DNA of 64,000 nucleotides from Streptomyces caelestis (GCF_001279005.1 NZ_LGCN01000212.1:81634-145633); one strand, 5' to 3'; numbered from the stretch's first letter, positions 25,483 through 34,082 are shown. The notes: generated by a model from the sequence alone, not told the origin. Program-made: numbers and translations.

Positions 25483-26750
25483 TGATGTACGACCTCCTGG
25501 TGGTGGGCGCCGGTCCGTACGGCCTGTCGATCGCGGCCCACGCCGCGGCCGCCGGTCTGAACCTGCGCGTGTTCGGCCGGCCCATGGCGTCCTGGCGGGA
25601 CCACATGCCCGGCGGCATGTTCCTGAAGTCGGAACCGTGGGCGTCCAACCTGTCCGACCCCGGCGGACGCTGGCGGCTGGACGCGTACTGCGCCGAGCAG
25701 GGCCTGACGGCACGGCACGCGCACCCGATCCCGGTGGAGGCGTTCGCCTCGTACGGCCTGTGGTTCGCCCGCAACGCCGTGCCGGAGGTGGACGAGCGCA
25801 CGGTCACCCGGGTGTCGTCCGGTCCCGACGGCTTCACGGCGGTCACCGAGGACGGGCAGGCGCTGCACGCTCGGACGGTGGCGCTGGCCATCGGGGTGAT
25901 GCCGTTCATCGAGGTGCCGACGGCCCTGCGCGGGCTGCACCCCACGCTGGTGACGCACAGCAGCCACCACAGCGACCTGGGCCACTTCCAGGGCAAGGAC
26001 GTCACGGTGATCGGCGGCGGCCAGGCGGCCCTGGAGACGGCGGCGCTCCTCGCCGAGCAGGGCACGCGGGTACGGGTGCTGGCGCGCGCGGAGCGGCTGC
26101 GGTGGAACGACGTGCCGCCGCCCTGGGAGCGCCCGTGGTGGCAGTCGCTCCGCTCGCCGCACAGCGGACTGGGCCCCGGCTGGCGGAACTGGTTCTACTC
26201 CGAGCGCCCCGGCCTGTACCGGCGGCTGCCGCAGTCGACCCGGTCGCGGATCGCGGCCACGGCGCTGGGCCCCGCGGGCGCGTGGTGGGTGCGGGACCGG
26301 GTGGAGCGGGCGGTGGACCTGCTGCCGGGCCAGCAGGTCACCGCGGCCGCCGCGGTGCCGGGCGGGCTGCGCCTGGACCTGACCGGCCGGGACGGCTCCC
26401 GGCGCTCCCTGGAGACCGAGCACGTCATCGCCGCCACGGGGTTCAAGGCGCACCGCGACCGGCTCGGCCTGCTCTCCGCCGAGCTGCGCGGGACGCTGGC
26501 GGCGCTGCCGGACGGTTCCCCGGTGCTCGGCCACGGCTTCGAGTCCTCGCACCCCGGGCTGTTCCTGGCGGGCCTGGTGACCGCGTCCGGCTTCGGCCCG
26601 GCCATGCGCTTCGTGCACGGCGCGACGTTCACGGCGCCGACCCTGGTCCAGGGGGTGCGCCGCCGGCTGAGGTCGACGCCGGTGCGCGGGTCGGTTCCCG
26701 TCCCGGGCGGCGGCAGCCGCAGCGGGGCGCCGTCGCCGGTGAACGGCTGA
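25482..26750 (+). CDS. FAD-dependent oxidoreductase (flavin monooxygenase-like)
   Basis: 422-residue two-dinucleotide-domain flavoprotein. FAD site VVGAGPYGLSIAAHA at residues 8-22 and NAD(P)H site VIGGGQAALETAALL near 174; a final GLFLAGLVTASGFGPAMRFVHG block closes the FAD pocket. Similar proteins include N-hydroxylating and Baeyer-Villiger-type monooxygenases, and sequences annotated as FAD/NAD-binding proteins next to ATP-grasp genes. ATG 25482 overlaps the ATP-grasp stop; ATG 25485 is equally possible. Substrate unknown. Followed by a strong terminator. Confidence 0.82.
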   Translation: MMYDLLVVGAGPYGLSIAAHAAAAGLNLRVFGRPMASWRDHMPGGMFLKSEPWASNLSDPGGRWRLDAYCAEQGLTARHAHPIPVEAFASYGLWFARNAVPEVDERTVTRVSSGPDGFTAVTEDGQALHARTVALAIGVMPFIEVPTALRGLHPTLVTHSSHHSDLGHFQGKDVTVIGGGQAALETAALLAEQGTRVRVLARAERLRWNDVPPPWERPWWQSLRSPHSGLGPGWRNWFYSERPGLYRRLPQSTRSRIAATALGPAGAWWVRDRVERAVDLLPGQQVTAAAAVPGGLRLDLTGRDGSRRSLETEHVIAATGFKAHRDRLGLLSAELRGTLAALPDGSPVLGHGFESSHPGLFLAGLVTASGFGPAMRFVHGATFTAPTLVQGVRRRLRSTPVRGSVPVPGGGSRSGAPSPVNG

Positions 26751-26761
26751 CGGGCGCAGAC

Positions 26762-26806
26762 GACGACGCGTCCCCCGGACCGGGTCGGTCCGGGGGACGC
26801 GTCGTC
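26762..26806. terminator. 20-bp hairpin terminator
   Basis: Perfect 20-bp stem GACGACGCGTCCCCCGGACC with a 5-base loop, 11 bases after the flavoprotein stop and 46 bases before the chaplin stop on the other strand; bidirectional. Confidence 0.88.
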
Positions 26807-26851
26807 CCGCGGGTACGGCTGCCGGGTGGGGCGGGCCCGGCAGCCGGCGGA

Positions 26852-27880
26852 TCAGCGGCGGGAGGCGAGACGGCCGCGACGGTAGAGCATCGCGCCGCCG
26901 GTGATCAGGACGGCGCCGGCCGCCGAGGCGGCGATCATGCCGTCGCTGCCGGTCTCGGCCAGGTGCGGCGGGTTGCCGGGCACTTCCTCCTCCTCGGCCG
27001 GGGGCTTCTCGGCCTCGTGGGCGGGAGGCGTCTTGACCTTGGTGGGCGGCGTCTCCTTCTCGGGCTCGTCCTCGCCGTAACCGTAACCACCGTCGTTGAC
27101 GCAGGTGGTGCCGTAGGCGTCGTCGAACAGCGAGATGACGTCGACGCTGTTGCCGCACGCGTTCACCGGCAGGTGGAGGGGCACCTGCACGTGGTTCCCG
27201 GACAGCAGACCGGGCGAGCCCTTGGCGGCGCCCGTCGTGCGCGCGCCACCGGAGTCGCCGTACGAGGAGTCGCCGTAGGAGGACTCACCGTAGGAGGAGT
27301 CGCCGTGCGAGGTCTCGTCGCGCGAGCCGCGGTCGGACGTGTGGGAGTCGGACGTGTGGGAGCCGTTGACGCACGTGTTGTCGCCCGTCTCGTTGAACAC
27401 CCCGACCACGTCGACGTCGTTGCCGCACGCGTTCACCGGCGCGTGGACCGGCGCCTGCACGTTGTTCCCGGACAGCAGACCGGGCGAGTCCTCGGCGCCG
27501 CCCACCGCGCGCGCGCCACCGGAGTCGCGCGAGCCGCGGTCGGACTTGTGGGAGCCGTGGTCGGACGTGTGGGAGCCGTTGACGCACGTGTTGTCGCCCG
27601 TCTCGTTGAACGCACCGACCACGGTGACGCCGTTGCCGCACGCGTTCACCGGCGCGTGGACCGGCGCCTGCACGTCGTTCCCGGACAGCACACCGGGAGA
27701 ATCCTCGGCACTGCCCACCGCGTACGAGTCGGCGAGGGCGGGGGTTCCGTACAGGGACAGAATGCCCGTGGCGGCGGCGGCCGCCACGAACACTCCCCTG
27801 CTCAGGGTCTGTCGCAATGTGGTTGTCTTCCTGCTTGAAGAGTGGGAGCGGCCACGCGTTCTGGCCCTCCGCTGCCGCAT
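26852..27880 (-). CDS. Long chaplin with three chaplin domains and LAETG anchor
   Basis: 342-residue wall-anchored surface protein. ATG 27880 has GAAGGAGTAGG upstream. An Arg-rich n-region and hydrophobic core end at ALA50. Three chaplin domains follow at about 60-101, 130-172 and 220-262, each with SPG-LLSGN, VQ-P-H-PVNACGN and TCVN; Cys pairs are 81/99, 152/170 and 242/260. Linkers are Ser/His/Asp-rich with SSYGDS repeats. LAETG at 307-311, a hydrophobic helix and RR tail give class E sortase attachment. Chaplins assemble into the hydrophobic amyloid coat of aerial hyphae; the long chaplins I know (ChpA-C) have two domains, so three is unusual. Domains 1 and 2 are near-identical in DNA. Confidence 0.92.
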   Translation of the reverse strand: MRQRRARTRGRSHSSSRKTTTLRQTLSRGVFVAAAAATGILSLYGTPALADSYAVGSAEDSPGVLSGNDVQAPVHAPVNACGNGVTVVGAFNETGDNTCVNGSHTSDHGSHKSDRGSRDSGGARAVGGAEDSPGLLSGNNVQAPVHAPVNACGNDVDVVGVFNETGDNTCVNGSHTSDSHTSDRGSRDETSHGDSSYGESSYGDSSYGDSGGARTTGAAKGSPGLLSGNHVQVPLHLPVNACGNSVDVISLFDDAYGTTCVNDGGYGYGEDEPEKETPPTKVKTPPAHEAEKPPAEEEEVPGNPPHLAETGSDGMIAASAAGAVLITGGAMLYRRGRLASRR

Positions 27881-27968
27881 GGCCTACTCCTTCATCAACC
27901 CGACTCGGCGGAATCGGTTGCGCAGATTCACCCGGTTGGCCCGCTCCGCACCCGGAGGGGGCCACCGG

Positions 27969-28868
27969 TCACGACACCACGTCCTTGCGGACGAACCCGC
28001 GGAACGCCAGCGCGAACAGCACCAGCGCGTACGTCACGGACACCGACGCGCCCTGGATCATGCCGGACCACTCCGGGGTCGGCTGGACGGCGTCCGCCCA
28101 GGCGAACTGCCAGTGCGCGGGCAGGAAGTGACGCCAGTCCCCGAGGGCGGTGACGGCGTCCAGGACGTTGCCGACGATGGTCAGGCCGACCGCGCCGCCG
28201 ACCGCGCCCAGCGGGGCGTCGGTGCGGGTGGACAGCCAGAACGCGAGCCCGGCGGTGACCAGCTGCGACACGAACAGGTATGCCACGACCACCACGAGCC
28301 GCTGCGCCGCCGTGCCGGGATCGAGCGTGCCGCCGGTGGGGACGTGCAGCGGACCCCAGCCGTAGGCGGCCGTGCCGACGACGAGCGCCACCACCGGCAG
28401 CAGCACCATCGCGGCCAGGCTCAGCCCCAGTCCGACGATCAGCTTGGACCACAGCAGCCGCATCCGGGGCACCGGCGCGGCGAGCAGATAGCGCAGGGAG
28501 GACCAGCCGGCCTCCGAGGCGACCGTGTCCCCACAGAACAGGGCGACGGGGATGACCAGCAGGAAGCCCGCGGACACGAACAGGTTCACGGCGGCGAAGT
28601 TGGCGCCGGACGCGGTGGCCGTGTCCATCAGGTTCACCCGGCCGCCCGGACGGTCCGGTTCACCGCCGATCGCGAAGGCGACCATCAGCACGAACGGCAG
28701 GAGGGCGAGGATCGCGCCCATCACGAGGGTGCGGCGGCGCCCCAGCTGGCGGACCAGCTCGACCCGCAGGGGCAGGGTGCGGCCCGCGCGGTAGCCGGCG
28801 GCGACCTCGACGGGTCCGGCGCCCTCGGCGTGCCCGGTGGGCTCGGCCCGCTCGGTGAGCGTGCTCAT
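27969..28868 (-). CDS. ABC exporter permease
   Basis: 299-residue ABC-2-type permease with six hydrophobic segments (TLVMGAILALLPFVLMVAFAIGG, NLFVSAGFLLVIPVALF, LIVGLGLSLAAMVLLPVVALVVG, VVVAYLFVSQLVTAGLAFWLS, a Gly/Val-rich one, VTYALVLFALAFRGF). ATG start overlaps the stop of the ATPase gene (ATGA), so the two are coupled and form one transporter. Direction is probably export, by family; substrate unknown. The start of the long chaplin lies 88 bases further on, without a visible terminator, so read-through into the chaplin is possible. Confidence 0.85.
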   Translation of the reverse strand: MSTLTERAEPTGHAEGAGPVEVAAGYRAGRTLPLRVELVRQLGRRRTLVMGAILALLPFVLMVAFAIGGEPDRPGGRVNLMDTATASGANFAAVNLFVSAGFLLVIPVALFCGDTVASEAGWSSLRYLLAAPVPRMRLLWSKLIVGLGLSLAAMVLLPVVALVVGTAAYGWGPLHVPTGGTLDPGTAAQRLVVVVAYLFVSQLVTAGLAFWLSTRTDAPLGAVGGAVGLTIVGNVLDAVTALGDWRHFLPAHWQFAWADAVQPTPEWSGMIQGASVSVTYALVLFALAFRGFVRKDVVS

Positions 28869-31510
28869 GCGGAACCTCCGATCAGGGTGAGGAAGGCGTC
28901 TTCGAGGCGTCGGTGCGGGCCCACCGACGCCACGGGCACCTCCAGCCGGACCAGTTCGGCGACCAGGCGCGGGGCGGTGCCGCCGGCGTCGAGCCGGACC
29001 AGCAGGCCCTCGTCGGTGCGGACGGCGGAGGCGACGCCCGGCAGCGCGGCGACCTTCTCGGCGACCGGCTCGTCCACGGACTCCTCCGTCCCGACGAGCA
29101 GGGTGTCGCCGGAGCCGACGATCTCCTGCACCGGACCGGCCTGGACGAGCCGCCCGCGGTCCATCACCACGAGGTGGGTGCAGGACTGCTCGACCTCCGA
29201 CAGCAGGTGGCTGGAGACGATCACCGTGCGTCCGGCGGCCGCGTACCGGATCATCACCTCGCGCATCTCGCGGATCTGCGGCGGGTCGAGTCCGTTGGTC
29301 GGTTCGTCGAGGATGAGCAGGTCCGGGAGGCCGAGCATGGCCTGGGCGAGGGCGAGGCGCTGGCGCATGCCCTGGGAGTAGGTGCGCACCGCGCGGGCGA
29401 GCGCGTCGCCGAGGCCGGCGATCTCCAGCGCCTCCTCCAGGTGGGCGTCCTTGGGCGGGCGCCCGGTGGCCCGCCAGTACAGCTCCAGGTTCTCCCGGCC
29501 GGACAGGTGCGGCAGGAAGCCCGCGCCCTCGACGAAGGCGCCGACCCGGGAGAGCACCGGGGCGCCGGGGCGAATGGCGTGGCCGAAGACGCGGATCTCG
29601 CCGCCGTCGGGCCTGATCAGGCCCATCAGCATGCGCAGGGTGGTCGTCTTGCCCGCGCCGTTCGGGCCGAGGAGGCCGAGCACCTGGCCCTTCTCGACCC
29701 GGAAGGACAGGTCCCGCACGGCGTACCGGTCCGAGGAGCGGGCGTACCGCTTGCTCAGACCGGTGATCCGGAGCGGGACGTCGGCGAGTTCCGGGTCGGG
29801 CGCCGGGGCGGTGGTGCGGCGGCGACCGGTGAGCAGCAGGGCGAGGGCGATCAGGGCGCCGGCGACCGGCAGCCACACCACCCAGGCGGGCAGCGGGGCC
29901 GCGGCGGTGGTCACGCCGGGCGCGGTGGGCACCGTGAGGTCGCTCTTCAGGGAGACGGTGTACGTCGCCGGGGCGGCCGGGGAGGCGTAGCCGAGGTCGG
30001 TGGAGGCGAGGACGAGGCGCAGGCGGTGGCCCTTGCGCACCTCGTGGTCGACGGCGGGGAGGGTGAGCGTCACGTCCTTGCCGGCCTTGGCGCCCTCGAC
30101 GCGGACCGGGGCGACGAGCTGCGAGGGCAGTACCTGCTGCCGTCCGTCCGGGCCGACGTCGTACACCTTGCCGAAGAGGACGGCGTCGCCGCCGGTCGAC
30201 TTCACGCGCACGGTGACGGTCGGCGATCCGGTGATCCGCAGATCGCCGGCGACCGGGGCGGACTCGAAGCGGGCGTGCTGGCCCGGGAAGTCCAGGGAGA
30301 TCCCGACGCCGAGGGAGGAGAGCTGGGCGAGTCCGCCGGAGCCGCCGAGGCCGGGCAGGGAGGAGACGGCGGGCGGGTTGGCGCCGGCCGGGTTGGCGAA
30401 GCTCTGTTCGCGTCCGGTGAGGGGGAAGGAGCGGCCGCCGTCGGTCAGCCCCGGGTAGGCGTCGGCGCTCGCGCCGTTCAGCACGGCCCGTCCGTCGGTG
30501 GAGTCGACGCCCCCGGTGCGGGTGACGCGGAAGGCGGGGCCGGTGTCGGCGCCCTCGTCGTCCTTGAGGTACCGGTCGAACCAGGTGCTCACGCGCCGCT
30601 GCACGCGGTCCGTCTCCGGGTCGCCGCCGTCGTGGCCGCCCGCGATCCAGTCGACGTCGACGGGGGCGCCGTTGGCGCGGATCGCCTGCGCGGCGGCGTC
30701 GGCCTGGCCGAGCGGGAAGAGGGAGTCGGTCTGGCCCTGCAGCAGGAGCGTGGGCACGTCGATGCGGTCGGCGACGGCGGACGGCGAGCGCGCCCGGAGC
30801 AGCTCGCGCGCCTCGTCGTCCGGGAGGCCGGACTCGGCGACCCGCTGGTACATCGCGCACAGGGCGGGCTCGAACTTCTCGCAGCCGCCGCCGGAGTTGA
30901 CGAAGACGCCCGCCCACAGCCTCTTGAAGACGCCGTTCGGGAAGAGCGCCTCGGCGAGGTCGAAGTAGGTGATCGCCGGGGCGATGGCGTCGACCCGGTC
31001 GTCGTACCCGGCGCCGAGCAGGGCGATGGCGCCGCCGTAGGAGCCGCCCGCCATGCCGACCCGCGGGTCGCCGTCCTCGTCGAGCTGGACCTCGGGCCGG
31101 TCCGCCAGCCAGTCGATCAGCCGGGAGACGTCGGCGACCTCGCTCTCCGGGTCGTTCAGCCCGATCCTCCCGGTCGACGCGCCGAAGCCGCGCGCGGACC
31201 AGGTGAGGACCGCGTACCCGTCGCGCGCGAGGTCCTCGGCCTGCTCCCGCACGTCGTCCTTGCTGCCGCCGAAGCCGTGCCCGAGCAGGACGGCGGGGCG
31301 GCGGCCGCCGGGCCCCGCGGTGAAGTACGAGGTGTCGATGCGCACCCCGTCGCCCGTGTTCATGACCCGGTCGGCGCGGCGGACCGCGGGCGCGTCGTCG
31401 GAGGCGACGGCGGTCCACGTACCGGCGCCGGCGAGCACGACGACGGCGGCCGCGGCGGCGATGACCCGTCGCGGCCGCGGCCACCGCGCTCCGGGCAGTC
31501 GAAGATCCAT
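28865..31510 (-). CDS. Serine hydrolase (S15/CocE-like) fused to ABC ATPase
   Basis: 881-residue fusion. Residues about 15-36 form a membrane helix; 45-530 are an X-Pro dipeptidyl-peptidase/CocE-type hydrolase (VLLGHGFGGS, AGGSYGG with Ser157, late GGHDGG) with its beta-sandwich domain (VTVRVKSTGGDAVLFGKVYDV). A second helix at about 540-560 (AWVVWLPVAGALIALALLL) returns to the cytoplasm, followed by a complete ABC ATPase: GPNGAGKTTT near 614, TYSQGMRQRLALAQ signature, LLILDEPTNGLDPP. The hydrolase is thus predicted outside and the ATPase inside, working with the permease encoded by the next gene. Such fusions exist in Streptomyces databases as I recall, but the role is uncharacterised. Confidence 0.85.
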   Translation of the reverse strand: MDLRLPGARWPRPRRVIAAAAAVVVLAGAGTWTAVASDDAPAVRRADRVMNTGDGVRIDTSYFTAGPGGRRPAVLLGHGFGGSKDDVREQAEDLARDGYAVLTWSARGFGASTGRIGLNDPESEVADVSRLIDWLADRPEVQLDEDGDPRVGMAGGSYGGAIALLGAGYDDRVDAIAPAITYFDLAEALFPNGVFKRLWAGVFVNSGGGCEKFEPALCAMYQRVAESGLPDDEARELLRARSPSAVADRIDVPTLLLQGQTDSLFPLGQADAAAQAIRANGAPVDVDWIAGGHDGGDPETDRVQRRVSTWFDRYLKDDEGADTGPAFRVTRTGGVDSTDGRAVLNGASADAYPGLTDGGRSFPLTGREQSFANPAGANPPAVSSLPGLGGSGGLAQLSSLGVGISLDFPGQHARFESAPVAGDLRITGSPTVTVRVKSTGGDAVLFGKVYDVGPDGRQQVLPSQLVAPVRVEGAKAGKDVTLTLPAVDHEVRKGHRLRLVLASTDLGYASPAAPATYTVSLKSDLTVPTAPGVTTAAAPLPAWVVWLPVAGALIALALLLTGRRRTTAPAPDPELADVPLRITGLSKRYARSSDRYAVRDLSFRVEKGQVLGLLGPNGAGKTTTLRMLMGLIRPDGGEIRVFGHAIRPGAPVLSRVGAFVEGAGFLPHLSGRENLELYWRATGRPPKDAHLEEALEIAGLGDALARAVRTYSQGMRQRLALAQAMLGLPDLLILDEPTNGLDPPQIREMREVMIRYAAAGRTVIVSSHLLSEVEQSCTHLVVMDRGRLVQAGPVQEIVGSGDTLLVGTEESVDEPVAEKVAALPGVASAVRTDEGLLVRLDAGGTAPRLVAELVRLEVPVASVGPHRRLEDAFLTLIGGSA

Positions 31511-31593
31511 GCGTCAACCGTACGGGGTCGGCCTGTCGCCGGGACGTCGACCGCAGACCGAACCCGGGGACCTCCCGCAGGCGTACGGAACCC

Positions 31594-31625
31594 CCGCCGC
31601 GTACCGCGTCCGCGGTACGCGGCGG
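31594..31625. promoter_or_regulatory. 15-bp inverted repeat upstream of hydrolase-ABC gene
   Basis: CCGCCGCGTACCGCG and CGCGGTACGCGGCGG flank only two bases (TC), 84 bases upstream of the leftward start at 31510. A 2-base spacer is poor for a hairpin loop, so an operator is as likely as a terminator. The remainder of the 31511-31879 gap holds nothing I recognise. Confidence 0.45.
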
Positions 31626-31879
31626 TGCTCGCACTCCGGCCGGACAGGACGCCTCCCGACATGGCGGCGGCCGCGTCACGACGTCCGTATCGGGCGTGCC
31701 GTCTCCTGGGAGATCACCTCATGCGGTGGGTCCGCGGCAGCGGACGAATTCGTCCCGGCTCACGCAACCCGCGCGAGCGCGGGGCGGTCCTACCGGGTAC
31801 CGAAGCCGGTACAGCGGCCCTGCCGACGCGTAGGCGCATGGACGGAAGACGAGCCCCGAACGCTTGACCGAGGATGGGG

Positions 31880-32260
31880 ATGACGCATTTGGACACCCAG
31901 GTGACCTGGGTCGACGCACGCGAGGGACTGCCGTGGAGCGGCGCACCGGTGGCGGTGGCGGTCACGGGCCGGTATCCGGCCGACGACGCCGAGTCCGAAA
32001 CGGCGTCGGGGGAGGAGTTCTGGCTGGTGAGGCCGATGTACTTCACGGACCGGCACTTCAGCGAGGACGGGACGGAACACAGGAACTGCTTCGTCGACTC
32101 CGACGGATACGTCCACCTGCCCTACGGCCTCGCCGGCCATGACACCGTGACTCACTGGGCCGAGCTGCCCACCCTGCCGGGCAGGACGACCCACCTCGTG
32201 CTCGGGAAGGACGTGCAGCCGGCGCTCCGGGACGCGTGGAGCGCCGGCCCCGCCATCTGA
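31880..32260 (+). CDS. Small hypothetical protein, DUF551-like ends
   Basis: 126-residue cytoplasmic protein. I prefer the second ATG (31880), which has GAGG 6 bases upstream, to the one at 31874, which leaves no room for a site. It opens VTWVDAREGLPWSGAPVAVAVTG and closes VTHWAELPTLPG; the WV-x-EGLP ... VTHW-x-LP frame is what I know from DUF551 proteins of phages and bacteria, unknown function. It also has FWLVRPMYFTDRHF and HRNCFVDSDGYVHLPYG. Convergent with the small membrane protein at 32358 across a hairpin. Confidence 0.65.
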   Translation: MTHLDTQVTWVDAREGLPWSGAPVAVAVTGRYPADDAESETASGEEFWLVRPMYFTDRHFSEDGTEHRNCFVDSDGYVHLPYGLAGHDTVTHWAELPTLPGRTTHLVLGKDVQPALRDAWSAGPAI

Positions 32261-32308
32261 TCCACGGCCTGTTCCCGACCGGTGTCGCCACGGTCCGGGG
32301 TGGTTCAT

Positions 32309-32355
32309 GCCGTCGTGCCCGGGACTGGGGGTGGCCGGGTTCCGGGCACGACGGC
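32309..32355. terminator. Hairpin between convergent small genes
   Basis: 14-bp perfect arms GCCGTCGTGCCCGG and CCGGGCACGACGGC around a 19-base G-rich loop. One side is 49 bases past the 31880 gene, the other 3 bases past the stop of the leftward 38-codon gene. Confidence 0.7.
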
Positions 32356-32357
32356 GG

Positions 32358-32474
32358 TCACATGTCGAGGATGCGGCGTACGGCATCGGTCGGGTCCACG
32401 CCCAGCATGTGAGCGACGAGGAGCGCGCCCAGGACGAGCGCGGTGCCGGCGCCGGCCTTGTTGGCGAAGCCCAT
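32358..32474 (-). CDS. Tiny membrane protein, 38 residues
   Basis: Short frame MGFANKAGAGTALVLGALLV..., with one hydrophobic helix (about residues 8-24) followed by an amphipathic HMLGVDPTDAVRRILDM end. It is immediately followed by a strong hairpin terminator, which supports it being a gene. Against it: no convincing ribosome-binding site before the ATG. It lies alone, upstream region shared with the divergent SDR gene. No function can be assigned. Confidence 0.45.
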   Translation of the reverse strand: MGFANKAGAGTALVLGALLVAHMLGVDPTDAVRRILDM

Positions 32475-32569
32475 GACGAACAGCGGCTACCGCTACCGAC
32501 CGGGGGAGCGGTGGAATTTCCCAGGAAATGGCGACGCAGATTGTCGTGTTTACCGTGCACGGTGGTGGC

Positions 32570-33529
32570 ATGAACCAGGACACCACCACCCAGCACATCA
32601 CCGACGGAGCTCCGCTGACCGGTCGGATCGCACTCGTCGCCGGGGCCACACGCGGTGCCGGACGCGCGCTCGCCGTCGAACTCGGCCGGCTGGGCGCCAC
32701 GGTCTACGTCACCGGCCGCACCACCCGTACGCACGCCAGCGAGATCGGCCGGAGCACGGAGACCATCGAGGAGACCGGCGAACTGGTGACGGCGGCTGGC
32801 GGTACCGGCATCGCGGTGCCCACCGACCACCTCGACGAGGACCAGGTACGTGCCCTCGTCGGACGCATCGAGCGCGAGCAGGGACGGCTGGACGTCCTCG
32901 TCAACGATCTGTGGGGCGGCGAGCACCTCCTCGTGAAGTCCGTGTTCGGCAAGAAGAGCTGGGAGACGCCCCTCGCCGACGGGCTGCGCATCCTGGAACT
33001 CGGAGTCCGGTCCCACGTGATCACCGCGGCGCTGGCCCTCCCGCTCCTGGTGCGCTCCGACGCCCCGCTCCACGTCGAGGTCACCGACGGCACGGCGGCG
33101 TCCAACCGCCGCTACCGTGAGAACCTCTTCTACGACCTCGCCAAGAACGCACCGATTCGGATCGCCTTCGGCTTGGGGGAGGAACTGGCGCAGTACGGGG
33201 GCACGGCCGTCGCCGTTACACCGGGCTTCATGCGCTCGGAACAGATGCTTGCCCACTTCGGTGTGAGCGAGGAGAACTGGCGGGACGCCGTCGCCCAGGA
33301 ACCCGCCTTCGCCATCGCCGAGTCACCGCACTACCTCGCCCGCGGGGTCGCCGCGCTCGCCGCGGACCCGGACCGGGCGGCCCGCTGGAACAAGAAGTCC
33401 GCCTCCAGCGCGGACCTCGCCAAGGCCTACGGCGTACGCGACGTGGACGGCAGCCAGCCCGACGCCTGGGCGTACTTTGAGGACACCTTGTACGGCAGGA
33501 AGGACGGCTCGGCGGACAACTACCGCTGA
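32570..33529 (+). CDS. SDR-family oxidoreductase
   Basis: 319-residue short-chain dehydrogenase/reductase. ATG 32570 chosen as MNQDTTTQ...; an in-frame ATG 42 bases upstream is possible. The cofactor loop ALVAGATRGAGRALAVEL (TGxxxGxG type) with YVTGRTTRT after strand 2 suggests NADP(H). VLVNDLWGG replaces the usual NNAG. The catalytic Tyr/Lys is probably FYDLAKNA, and the Ser/Thr is in VEVTDGTAAS. The C-terminal half is longer than in classical SDRs and ends with RWNKKSASSADLAKAYGVRDVDG, as in a Streptomyces subfamily. Substrate unknown. Confidence 0.82.
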   Translation: MNQDTTTQHITDGAPLTGRIALVAGATRGAGRALAVELGRLGATVYVTGRTTRTHASEIGRSTETIEETGELVTAAGGTGIAVPTDHLDEDQVRALVGRIEREQGRLDVLVNDLWGGEHLLVKSVFGKKSWETPLADGLRILELGVRSHVITAALALPLLVRSDAPLHVEVTDGTAASNRRYRENLFYDLAKNAPIRIAFGLGEELAQYGGTAVAVTPGFMRSEQMLAHFGVSEENWRDAVAQEPAFAIAESPHYLARGVAALAADPDRAARWNKKSASSADLAKAYGVRDVDGSQPDAWAYFEDTLYGRKDGSADNYR

Positions 33530-33704
33530 CACATCCCGAACCGGAACCGGAAACAGACGCCGCTGCCGCCGAACGTCACGGAAGACGGGAGCGACGGCTG
33601 CCCGAGTCCGTGCAGGACGCGGGCCTTGACCCCGGTTCCTGGACACGGGTTATGCGGCTTGCGGCAGGCCCGGCACACGGGCACGGGCATGGGCACGGGC
33701 GCGG

Positions 33705-34082
33705 TCACCGGATGGTCCCGTTCAGCGTCTCGTAGTGGTCGCACAGGGCGTTCAGCGCGCGGGCCAGGCGCCGGGCGTAGCCGGGGGCGCCGCCGAAGCG
33801 GGGACTGGGCTGCGTCTCCAGCCTGCTGCGGGCCTCCCACACACAGCCGAGCACGGTGTAGCGGTGGACGCTGTCCGGCTTCAGCTTCCGGGCCGCCGCC
33901 TCCACCTCGGGAACCAGCAGCTCCAGGTGACCGCGCACGAGGGCGGTCAGCGTCTGAAGCTCGTCACCGGTCGGCGGCAGGGCTTCGGGGACGGCGTCGG
34001 GATCCAGCAGCCGGTTCACGGTCTCGCGCATCGTGGCGAGGTCGACCGGCGTGGTCCGGGTGTCCGGCCGGGTGGTGGTCAC
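33705..34082 (-). CDS. DUF6415-like small regulator-associated protein
   Basis: 125-residue cytoplasmic helical protein starting at GTG 34082, inside the last codons of the preceding small gene. It has LATMRETVNRLLDPD, TGDELQTLTALVRGHLELLVPEVEAAARKL and RRLARALNALCDHYETLNG, which match my memory of the DUF6415 family found only in actinomycetes. Unknown biochemical role; commonly located beside XRE regulators. Here it is divergent from such a regulator (34491). Confidence 0.65.
   Translation of the reverse strand: MTTTRPDTRTTPVDLATMRETVNRLLDPDAVPEALPPTGDELQTLTALVRGHLELLVPEVEAAARKLKPDSVHRYTVLGCVWEARSRLETQPSPRFGGAPGYARRLARALNALCDHYETLNGTIR

Noticed and set aside
27969..31679. A 1236-codon leftward frame joining the permease to upstream sequence
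   Set aside because: Its first two thirds are the wrong frame of the hydrolase-ABC gene. The permease starts at 28868, overlapping the ATPase stop.
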